From assembly GCA_025504975.1 (NCBI GenBank), contig JANUWI010000015.1, forward strand, positions 868,001-932,000: a stretch of 64,000 nucleotides of DNA, written 5' to 3'. Positions 54,451 to 64,000 of this stretch are shown here, piece after piece (position 1 is the first letter of the stretch; every line of letters begins with the position of its first letter). The translations under genes were made by a program, and so were the position numbers. The stretch comes from Plenodomus lindquistii (Eukaryota; Ascomycota; Dothideomycetes; Pleosporales; Leptosphaeriaceae). The notes beneath the pieces were generated by a model that saw only the letters and a list, made by a program, of their open reading frames with translations, was not told the origin of the DNA and made no database searches.

Positions 54451-57400
54451 GGTATAATAGTATATTTAAATAGTAAAAAAGTACCTAGAAATTTAATAGA
54501 GTTATAGCTATTTTAGTTAATAGAAATTAAATAGAAGAATATAGATATAGATAAACTTCTACCTATAAAATTAACTATTAGATAAATACTAAAATACGTG
54601 TAGATAGTTATAAAATAAAATAAAATATTATAAAAAATATTTCTTTCTAGAATAAGCTTTAAACTGTGCCTAAAGAGATTTATAGCTATATAAAATAACT
54701 AAGTACTATAGAACACTATATAAAATATAGAGATTCTATTATAAATAGCTTGCTATTTAGAAACAGCACTAGACTAAACTATTCTATTAAAAAGAATATA
54801 ACTTTTATTTATAGTTAGATTATAGAATAAATTATATAGTACTATAGAGATAAGTAACTAGTATAATCTAAAGCGCTATTTAAAAATATAATAATACTTA
54901 GTATTATATAGAAAATAAAAACTAGCTTTAAAACTAATATAGATGTTAAAGTATTTACTCTAGACTATGTATATTAATAACCTAGTATATAGTACTACGT
55001 TTTTTTAGAGCTAGAGTTATTTAAAGGAAAATATAATATTAAAGGTATAGAGGGATTTAGCTAGAAAACACAATTAATAATTTTATAGACTAGATTAGAA
55101 AAAAAAAGTTAGAATAAAGCTATAGCGCTATATAATATTACTATTAAAAAAAATGCTTTTAAAAAAGCTTTTATAAAATATTTTTCTAGATATAAACTAC
55201 TACTAGTTAAATATAATAACAAGTTAGCTGCACGTTAAGTTCTATATTAATAAAAGAAAAAATAGCTAGATATAGCTCTAATTAGATTAAAATCTATAAA
55301 TTTATAGTAGAGAATTAGAAAAAATTCTAAATAGTTAAATTTTAAATAGTTTTTATAAACTAAAGTTATATCTATATATAGAGAGTTACACAGCCTTCTA
55401 GAAATAATAAATCTTTTTAATCTAAGTAAAAATTATAAAAGAGAAATTTAGAAACTTACTATTAGATAGTAGTAGAGAGTAAAAGCTTAATATAGAATAC
55501 GCTTTATACTTAGATTTATATTATATAGAAAAAAATATTATTTAATATTAAATTATAGTAATACTATCTAGATATAGTTATCTATTATTATATATTTACT
55601 CTCTAATATTATAATATTTCTAATTCTAAACTACGTTTTTAAAAACGTTATTATTTTTTTTTTCTATATATTACGTAGATTCCTTTACATATTTCGCAGC
55701 TAAAGCTTAGTAATTCTTTTTTAAAATATAAATTAATATACTACTTAGGCTAAGTACTTTATAAATCTAGAGTAGAATATAAGTATCTATATATAACTAG
55801 TTAATAAACGTAGAATCTATATCTACGCTAACTTTAAATAGTATTTTCTTTACTATTAATTTACTACTATTAAAAGAGATAGTACGTATAAAGCTTTTAG
55901 TAGCCTTTCTATTTATTTAATTTATTATACTTCCTGTATTATAGAAATCCTTAGTTCTATTTCCTTTAAAAACTTAGTTTTTATCTACTAGAGTATTTAA
56001 AATACTTACTATCTTTTTAGACTTAGTATTAGAATTAGTATTTTTTTTATTTTTATTACCTATTTTAGCTATATTTACTAGATGCTAGGCTAAATAGTAT
56101 AGATTATCTTTATACTTTATATATAAATAGTGTTTAGAACACGTATTTAAATATATAGCTATATCTAGTTTAAAGGTATAGCGTGTTTTACTTTCTAAAT
56201 AGATATTATAGTCTAACTATTTAAAATATAGCTATCTAGGCTATAGCTCTATATTTTTAAATATTTTTTCTATCTTTTTTATTAGTATATTAGATTGCTT
56301 TAAGTTTTAAATATAGATCTATTTATTAAAAATAGAAAATAAAGTATATTTAAAGTTTTATATTAAGTGTACTATAATATTTTCTACTCTAGATTACTAA
56401 TATATTAAAGCTAAGCTATAAAGCTTAATTTATATTTTATTAATAATTTTTTCTATACTAGAGATAGTTATATAGTCTAATTATTAGAGTTTACCTATTT
56501 AAAATAAACGCTTCTAATAGAAGATAAACTAGAGTATTTATATAGAGCTTTTATATAATAGTAGTAGTATTAGATGTTAGACCTTTTCTATTCTCTATTC
56601 TCTTTATAGAGTTATAGGGCCTTTATATTTTACTAGTATTTAAAGGCCTGCTTTATATTTTTATAGTAATAGAAAGAATTTAAGTTATATATTAATTTAT
56701 ATTTAAACTCTAATATTTTTAATACTTTTTTTACTTAGTTAAACGTACGTAGTTAATAATACATTAAGTAGTATTTATAAAGCTATAGAGATAGAGATAG
56801 AACTGCTTTAACTTCTAATAATTCTATTTTAAAAAACTTTTTTAATAAAATAGAGTAATAGCTTAAACGTAACTATAAATATATTAATGTTTTTAGCTTT
56901 AGAGTTATATCTACTTCTAACTATTTTACTACTTTAAAGAGTTCTAGTCTCTAATTAGAGTAACTAATTAAACTTTAGTTTTAATATTCTATAACCTACT
57001 ATATCTTCTACCTTTCTATCTAAAAGAGATTTTAGTTATAAAAAGGGGCTAGCTAGCTTGTATACTCTAGTCTAGTATATAATTATTATAGTAATTATAT
57101 TTATTAAAGCGCTGTAGAATAGGTAGTTAATTATTAAATTATTACTTTATTAATAAATATAGTATTATATTGCCTCTAAAGTACTATAGCTAATTATATA
57201 GATATATTAGAGTATTTTATATATAATCTAGGTTATAAAATAAAATATAAAGTAAAAGTAACTTTAAAAACGTATTTAGTAGTAGAATATTATAGAATTA
57301 TTTTAATAGAAAACTATAGTAAGTAAACACTATATTAGCGCGCTACTATTAAAAATAAATTATAGTAGTATTATCTAAAAATACTTCTATAATAACATCT

Positions 57401-58100
57401 TTTTTTACGTACTAGAATACTCTATATACTAGAATATAAATATTATTTTTATATTCTAACTCTTTTCCCCCTTTATATTTAGAGTTATAGTTAGTGTTTT
57501 ATTATTCTTTAGATATATAAACTTAAAACTCTAGCTAGTAGTAGTAAAATTATAATAATACTAATTATATTATTACTTATTTTATTTACTATGTATAACT
57601 CTGCTTTACTTTTACACCTCTATATAGCTATAGTTATTAATAAATCCTTAAGTATTAGTATATTAAAATAATAGCCTTTTTAAATAAAATTATTTTCTTT
57701 TATTTAGAAATTACTCTATCTATCTAAACGTACAACGCAAGTTTTTTTAAAATAAAAAATAGGTTAGGTATTTTAGTAGAATACTCTAGCGCGTTTATAT
57801 AACTTTATATTAAATTTTATATTATACTAGAAATAATTAAGCTATATAGTTTTTTTTAAGCTTTTAAACTAGTATTATATATAAGCTATTTTAGATTTTA
57901 GTAAAAAGTACTTCTAAACTTTTTTAGACTTTATATTTATAATACTGCAGCGTTTAGCTCTGCCTTTTTTTAGCTTTATAATAGCTAATAATAGACTATA
58001 GTATTTCTTTTAGCTTAAAAGTAACTTTATTACTTAGTTAGTTTTTAATATTATAAACTCTAATTAACTAGTACTTTATACCTATATTATATATATTATA
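54451..58100. other. Unassigned RIP'd DNA between the 111-bp repeat and the NLR
   Basis: From 54450 to about 55400 a plus-strand frame in register with the 111-bp repeat remains comparatively open, so the dead repeat-containing gene may extend there. From 55.5 to 58.1 kb I could not assign anything on either strand. The promoter of the NLR should lie in the last few hundred bases, but no element is recognisable after RIP. Confidence 0.4.
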
Positions 58101-58102
58101 CT

Positions 58103-58560
58103 ATAAATAGTTTTTTAGGTATAGTAAGTATTATTACTATACTTAATATATTTACTAAAATTACTACGCTTTACGTCTAGTACTCTATTACTATAAAAAA
58201 GATAAAGAATAATATTAAATAAATTAGAAAAAAAGTTAGTAATATTAAACGCGTTCTAAAAAGTATTAAAAAGCTATTAGATAGACTATATAAAGTAAAA
58301 CTCTCTACTATTTATAGCTTATTTAAGTTACTTAAGTAATATTTAGTAAAGCTATAGAAGCTAAAGAAAAAGCTAGAGCTAAGCAAGACTTATAAAGCTA
58401 TAAGTAAGTTTAAAATATAAATTTTAAAGTAGCTATTTACTAGTAAGCAGGTAAAAAAGATTATAATAAATATAAATAGTTATAAATAAACCTTTACACT
58501 AGCGCTCTAAATTAATTAAACGTAAGTTTAAAATTTATTGTTTTTTAGTATAAAAAAAAG
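58103..58560 (+). pseudogene. NLR N-terminal helical domain (remnant)
   Basis: The frame reads SFLGIVSIITILNIFTKITTL near the start, then RVLKSIKKLLDRLYKVKLST, then KLKKKLELSKTYKAISKFK and FTSKQVKKIITNINSYK. This resembles the N-terminal helical domain found before NACHT in many ascomycete NLRs (family pattern: a glycine/alanine hydrophobic first helix, a coiled helix ending in LL, then a conserved WPF..KEV..II block, here with W lost to a stop). Such domains are grouped with HeLo-like or Fungal_N/SesA-type death-inducing domains; which one cannot be settled by eye. No HET domain was recognised upstream. Confidence 0.7.
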
Positions 58561-58749
58561 CAGCTAACTAACCTTTAGAGATCTAATTCTAGGCTTTAAC
58601 TAAAAGTTTAATCTAATAGCTTATAATACTTATATTCTATATTAAAAGCTAGACTTAACTATACTATCTACTACTAAAAAGGCATTTTATAACTTTTATA
58701 TAGAAAAATATAATATATAATATCTATTAAATACTTATACTAAGCTACT

Positions 58750-59250
58750 AGACTAGATTATAATATAGGTAAGTAATAAAAAAGATAAATTTATTTTCTA
58801 GTTTAGTAGTATAGCTAGTATAGAAAAGTTAACTATTATATAAATAATTACTTTATTATTTTCTAATTATAGATAACTAAAAGCAAGCTTTATTTTTAAA
58901 AAAGGTAAAGGTAAATATAGTAACGCTTTATAGTTTTTTACTACTATTACTAGCAATCTAGTAAAGTATAAACTAGGTATGCTAGCTAGAATTAGAAAAG
59001 CATTTAATAAAAACTTAGCTATTTTATAGAGAGCTTTAAAAAATTAGTTTAAAAAGCTAATTTTATAGCTACTTTTAGAAGTATATTAGACTAGTTAGCA
59101 GGGCTTAGCGCGTATTATTATTATAAACACGCTAGATAAATATAAATAAAAAAAAATATATAAGTAATTTTTTAGCTATTTATTTATATAAAAAACATCT
59201 AACTAGTACTATTATAGATTATAGTAACTAGTAGACCTAAACTCTATATT
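58750..59250 (+). pseudogene. NACHT NTPase domain (remnant)
   Basis: The P-loop is at 58808-58834, reading S-I-A-S-I-E-K-L-T. Each deviation from the family G-M-A-G-T-G-K-S-T is a C-to-T or G-to-A change (GGx to AGT or GAA, TCA to TTA, ACA to ATA), and the Lys is intact. Next is SFIFKKGKGKYSNAL with FFTTITSNLVKYKLGMLARI (58870-58990), the family FF.RG.GDR.NA..FFTTIA..L block. Walker B is at 59114-59146, reading IIIINTLDKYK against family VIVIDALDEC. This gives three independent NACHT signatures in one frame with correct spacing. Confidence 0.93.
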
Positions 59251-60452
59251 TACTTTAGCTTTAAAAAGATACTAAATAGTATATACTAAAATTTAGTTTT
59301 TTATAAAATACTAAAAAGTATAATTAAATATAATATCTACCTATTTCTAGAGTATAAATTTAATATAATTTAAAAAGAATATATACTATTTTTAGGCTAG
59401 CTAGTAAAAAACTAGATTTTTATACTAGTTAAGCTAGCTATGCTACTATTTATCTATACTTCTACTAGATATTAGTATATTAGTAGCAAAGAAAATAATT
59501 CTATAGCTTCCCTAAATAAAGTTTTATAGTATTATAAAGTAAACTTTTTATAACTAGATTAGATATACCTCTCTATTTTTAATTAGCTACTTAGTAAATA
59601 AAAAAAAAATAAAAAAAAAAAACATAGCTTTAGACTTTCTAAAATATTATAGGCAGTATTATAGCTCTAGAGAGTTTACTCTCTATTATTTTACTTATAT
59701 GCCTTTTTTAACTTTTCTAAAAGAATATAAAGTATTAGTTTAACTCTTTATATTCTATTTTTAGTATTTCTAAAAGTAAAAATGTTCTAGTTAGGCTTTT
59801 ATATTTATTCTTTTATAAGTTTTTTATTAACTTTTAAAAAAAGGGATAGAGCTAGTACTATAAAAAAAAAGTATATATAATAAGCTTATATTTTACTACT
59901 TTAAGCTTAAATCTAGGTAAAGTAGCTTTTATTAAGATATATATTTATAGACTCTAGAGTACTAAAAAGTAAAATTAATAATAGAATAGTTTCTAGTAGT
60001 TACTAGCTAAATTATAGTATACTTACTACTACTAGATTAGTTATTTTATATAGGCTTAGAAAAAGATACTTAATAAAAATACAATGTACCTATTTCTTTA
60101 GAAGCACCTTCTTTACTAGCTTAACGCTAAAAATTTTATAAAAGAGTTAAATAGATACGTTTATTTACTTAATAGCCTCTAGGCACTTCTATAAGTTTAA
60201 TACTTAATTTATTTTAGTACTATACTAATATATAAAATAGCTATCTATAACTATTATTTAGAGTTTTCTATATAATATAAAGTAATTTATACTCTAGTTC
60301 TAGTATATACTTATAAATACGCTACTATAAATATATTACTCTATACTTATATTTATACTAAAGTAGAGTTTAATATAATAAACTTTTATAAACTAAGTAC
60401 TAAAAACAGTTAATATACTAACTATAAAAAAGTAGACTAGAACGCCTATTAT

Positions 60453-61495
60453 AGCACGCTAGAGGGCTATTACTTTTATATTAGCGTAGTAGTTTTTTTA
60501 CTAAATAGGTAGATAGTTATATTAGTATTTAATAATAAAATAGTATAGCTATAGAAAGTAGTAATAAAAATATATTATAGTACGCTAAAAGATGGTTTTT
60601 CTTAGGTTATAGTAGTAGCCTTTTACTAAATAAATAGCTAGTTATATTAGTATTCTAGAATAAAATAGTATAGCTATAGAAAGTAGTAATAAAAATATAT
60701 TATAGCACGCTAAAAAGCTATTTTTATATATTAAAGTAGTAGCCTTTTTACTAGATAGATAGCTAGTTATATTAGTATCTAGTAATAATATAGTATAGCT
60801 ATAAAAAGTAGTAATAAAAATGCATTATAGCACGCTAGAGAGCTATTCTAACTATATTATAGTAGTAGCCTTTTTACTAGATAAATAGCTAAATATTTTA
60901 GTATCTAGTAATAATATAGTATAGCTATAGAAAGTAGTAATAGAAATATATTATAGCACGCTAGAGAGCTATTCTAGAGATATTAAAGTAGTAGCCTTTT
61001 TACTAGATAGATAGCTAGTTATATTAGTATCTAGTAATAATATAGTATAGCTATAAAAAGTAGTAATAAAAATGCATTATAGCACGCTAGAGAGCTATTC
61101 TAACTATATTATAGTAGTAGCCTTTTTACTAGATAAATAGCTAAATATTTTAGTATCTAGTAATAATATAGTATAGCTATAGAAAGTAGTAATAGAAATA
61201 TATTATAGCACGCTAGAGAGCTATTCTAGAGATATTAAAGTAGTAGCCTTTTTACTAGATAGATAGCTAGTTATATTAGTATCTAGTAATAATATAGTAT
61301 AGCTATAAAAAGTAGTAATAAAAATGCATTATAGCACGCTAGAGAGCTATTCTAACTATATTATAGTAGTAGCCTTTTTACTAGATAAATAGCTAAATAT
61401 TTTAGTATCTAGTAATAATATAGTATAGCTATAGAAAGTAGTAATAGAAATGTATTATAGTATACTAGAGAGCTAGTCTAAGTATATTTTTAATA
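60453..61495 (+). repeat. WD40 repeat array: eight 126-bp (42-codon) units plus a partial ninth
   Basis: The landmark agcacgcta (or agtacgcta/agtatacta) begins units at 60453, 60579, 60704, 60829, 60955, 61081, 61207, 61333 and 61459 (the last truncated). Each unit encodes YSTLES(G)Y(H)S, then VVAFL.D, then LVSSNN.V.L with stops at Trp/Arg/Gln codons. That is the WD40 pattern TLEGHS...V.SVAFSPDG..LASGS.D.TVR.W. A 42-residue period is standard for fungal NWD receptors. From unit 3 on, units alternate between two types (A: ataaatagctaaatatttt; B: atagatagctagttatatt), giving a 252-bp higher-order period. Confidence 0.95.
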
Positions 61496-64000
61496 TAATT
61501 TTTTTTTAATAGCTAGGTCCTCTATACTAATACTAGTAATATTTCTTTATTATTTTTTTTAACTATACTATTATTTTTTTAGTAATAAAAGTAGTTTTTT
61601 AATATTCTAGTATAGTACTAGTAGGTATTACGTAACTAGTAACGCTTTCTATAGCTTCTATTTAAGTATTAAATAATATAAATAGTAGTATATACTAATA
61701 TAATCTATTTAGATTTTTTATCTAGCTATATAGTTTTATTTATAGTTTTATAATAATATAAATACGTTTTTACTAAGTCTTTTATATTAGTACAATCTCT
61801 TTATTTATTTTATAACTTTATTTTATTAGAGGAATAGAGATATAAAGAACTATATACGTAGGATATTTACTATATAAAAGCTTTAGAAATATAAATAAAT
61901 ATAAAAATCTTTTTAAATAACTAATTTAAAAGTGCTTAAATTATAATATAATACAATTAAACTTTAAATAGACCTATTAATTACTTTAAGTATAGCTATA
62001 TAGCTACTAGAGATAGATTATATAGTGCTAATTATATTAAACGTGTAAAGTTACTAAGTATAATTTAAAGTATAAATTACTATAGTAATTATACGTAAAT
62101 ATAAGTATTATAGTAACTATAAAGCTAGATATAACTTACTATATTATTATTAAGTTACTAAATTAATTAGTAGCTAGCGTAGTTATATTAATATTTTAAT
62201 TAATTAACTAAATAAATTAGCGCTAATTAGTTTTATAGTATATTTTTTTCTATTTTTTATAAATAGTATCTAATTTTATTAATAACTATTTAACTATAAC
62301 TTATAAGTATTATTCTATTATAATAGGCTATTATTATTTACTACTACTTTTACTATTAAAACGCTTCTACTTCTACTTTTTCTACTTTTTTTTAAAAAAA
62401 AGCTACTTTTAATTTTTAAGTAGAGCTATAAATTCTATTTATTTAGTAAGTTAATAGTAAAGCGCGTATTTAGTAGCGTAATTTAAAGCTTACGCTTTAG
62501 TAAAAGCTATATTCTTTTTACTCTATAGTATATTATAAGCTTACTATTAAATTATATAAGCGCTATTACTAAGCTTACGCTTATAGTCTACTTTTAAATT
62601 AGTAGGTATAATAGCTTAAGAATATAAAATACTAAAAAGCGTTTAAATTAGTTTAAAAGTATATAGAAGTGTATATAGATTAAAAAGGTAAATAAATTAT
62701 ATTTTTATAAATTTTATATAAAAAAATAAAAAAATTATACCTCTATAGTTCTATTAAAAAAGTAAGCTATATAGAGTAGAACTTAGTAGTAGTTCTAGGC
62801 TTTTATAGAGTTTTTTTGTTTCCTCTACTATATTAGCACGTAGGTAATAGTAGAGTAGAGACTTTTATAAAATTTAAACTAGATATAGTATAGAGGTAGT
62901 TTAGATAAAAATTAGTATAGTTTTCTATTTTTAATAAATTTATATAAAAAAAGATAGAAGTAGCTTATAAAAAGGCTTCTATAGCTAAAAGTTATTATTA
63001 TAATAGAATATAGCTTTATTATATTACTCTCTACTTTAATTTAGATAGTTCTATTTCTAAGTATTCTCTATATAACCTCTATATAAAGTCTATTCTAGAA
63101 TTATTATTTTATTAAAATAAATGTAACTTTCTATTTACTATTTATTAATAATTATTATAATAACTACTAAATCTAGTAGTTACTCTAGTAGAATATAATA
63201 GTTTTTTAAGTATTATAATTTTTTTTTACTTTTTATACTCTATACCTTTATTATATATACTCTATTACTACTTATTATTACTTTTAATACTAATACTAAA
63301 TAGCTTTTATAAAAATATTTATTTCTATACCTCTAGGTATATACTTTTTAGCCTATTAAATTTTTTACTTACGCTCTATCTAGGCCTAGTTCTATAATAA
63401 ATTTAACTTTATATATTTATTTAAATTAGTAGGCTTAAAAAAGTATGCTTATTATATACTTCTAAATAAAAAGTATAAACTAGTAAATAACTATTTTTTT
63501 TTACTAGTTTAAAGCTTTTTCTAATTTTTTTAGATGCCTATATATATAGAACTAGAATATAATTAAATTATAGTAGCGCTTTATAATTTTAAAAGCCTTA
63601 CTACACAAGCTATACTAGCTAATAAAAATAAAATAAAAAAGTTTAAAGCTAAACTAGTAGATATAAAAGCTATAGCTAGCTTAGCTATAAAAACGTTAGT
63701 TTCTATAGTATAGGTAGTAACTATATAGGTTACTAGTTTTAGCATAACTAATATAATACTAGTAACCTACTATATATAATAAAAAAAGTTTTAAAGTCTA
63801 TATAAAAAGGTTTTAGACTTATACTAGAAAATATAGCTTTTTTAGAAAAATATAATAGCTTTAGCTACTACTTTTTCTAGAGAAGCTTTAGGTTTTTCTA
63901 GTAATAAAAAGAAATATAGGCATATTTATAAGTAATAGAAAGTTTTTAAAGTGTAAAAGCGCTAAAAACTCTAAATTAGATAAAATACGTAACGCTTTTA
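61496..64000. other. Unassigned RIP'd DNA downstream of the NLR
   Basis: The array ends in T-rich sequence at 61485-61520. Beyond it I see no assignable gene. A short hairpin (63722-63736 against 63759-63775, tatataggttactag-type arms) lies near the window end, and the plus-strand frame around 63600-63960 is relatively open but unassigned and cut by the window edge. Confidence 0.4.

Larger units (their letters stand above)
58103..61495 (+). pseudogene. Dead NLR gene: helical N-domain + NACHT + WD40 repeats (HET-E/HNWD-like)
   Basis: Plus-strand frame from about 58103. In order: an N-terminal helical domain (58103-58560), a linker (58640-58750), a NACHT NTPase (58750-59250), a post-NACHT helical region (59250-60380), and WD40 repeats (60453-61495). 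The known family (fungal STAND/NLR receptors such as Podospora HET-E, HET-D and HNWD) senses non-self and triggers incompatibility cell death; WD40 repeats supply specificity. Total length is about 1,130 codons, typical for the class. One frame runs without indel from 58103 to past 59450, but many codons are RIP-made stops. Later there are several 1-bp indels (about 59640, 59700-60380, and WD repeats 2 and 3). The start is inferred: ATA at 58103 sits where ATG would be, since TG to TA is a RIP change. Not functional. Confidence 0.9.
1..64000. other. RIP-mutated AT-rich isochore (whole window)
   Basis: Seen: extreme A+T content, TpA-dominated sequence, stop codons in all frames within tens of codons, and very few CpA/TpG (about six in the first 600 bases), while CpG still occurs (for example acgcgt-type sites). 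Known: RIP in Pezizomycotina converts CpA to TpA on both strands of duplicated DNA, producing AT-isochores. Two internal tests agree. The LTR pair differs almost only by transitions, and the dead NLR and Gypsy proteins become readable when C-to-T and G-to-A changes are reversed. The species cannot be fixed from this window. Confidence 0.9.

Noticed and set aside
57000..58100. A HET domain upstream of the NACHT, as in Podospora HNWD proteins
   Set aside because: I tried to read 57.9-58.2 kb as the C-terminal part of a HET domain but the match was poor. The helical N-domain fits better and begins at about 58103.
60453..61495. The 126-bp array as a noncoding satellite or CRISPR-like repeat
   Set aside because: It is in register with a NACHT gene, has a 42-codon period, and each unit encodes the WD40 pattern. 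There are no spacers between units.
1..64000. Possibility that the window is mitochondrial, plastid or low-GC bacterial DNA
   Set aside because: No tRNA, rRNA or organelle gene, no long open frames under any code, and a Gypsy retrotransposon plus a NACHT-WD40 gene, both typical of fungal nuclear genomes, are present.

Overview
This window looks like a RIP-degraded AT-isochore from a filamentous ascomycete (Pezizomycotina). Nearly the whole 64 kb is A+T with a huge excess of TpA. CpA and TpG are very scarce: I count about six in the first 600 bases. CpG still turns up regularly. That pattern points to repeat-induced point mutation (RIP; C to T at CpA on both strands), not to bacterial or organellar DNA or to plain CpG deamination. 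I found no intact host gene, rRNA, tRNA, CRISPR array or bacterial-type signal. The recognisable content is wreckage: mobile elements, simple repeats and at least one dead protein gene. It can be read only by mentally reversing C-to-T and G-to-A changes.

Layout. 1-9.8 kb: featureless RIP'd DNA. 9.8-10.1 kb: a small cluster of degenerate inverted repeats. 19.46-19.72 kb: a 17-bp minisatellite. 22.78-24.90 kb: two inverted 735-bp copies of a short TIR element around a 650-bp spacer; these keep many CpA/TpG and are the least mutated DNA here. 27.5-28.4 kb: tandem and dispersed repeats of 123, 210 and 54 bp, all multiples of three, suggesting a dead repeat-containing coding sequence. 31.98-32.24 kb: a 259-bp MITE. 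34.81-41.74 kb: a full-length Ty3/Gypsy retrotransposon on the minus strand, with 460-bp LTRs and readable remnants of protease, reverse transcriptase, RNase H and integrase. 54.2-54.45 kb: a 111-bp (37-codon) repeat. 58.1-61.5 kb: a dead fungal NLR gene on the plus strand. The rest has no feature I can name.

The most interesting locus is the NLR. It has an N-terminal helical domain, a NACHT NTPase with a recognisable but mutated P-loop and Walker B, and eight complete WD40 repeats of 126 bp (42 codons) plus a truncated ninth. This is the architecture of the HET-E/HET-D/HNWD class of fungal incompatibility and immune-type receptors. Part of the WD40 array is an exact 252-bp (two-repeat) duplication that carries the same RIP-made stop codons in both copies. 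The simplest reading is that the array kept expanding after RIP had killed the gene.

Functionally nothing here should encode protein. The window records successive insertions (Gypsy element, MITE, 735-bp elements) and RIP, with the 735-bp pair apparently arriving late or escaping most RIP.
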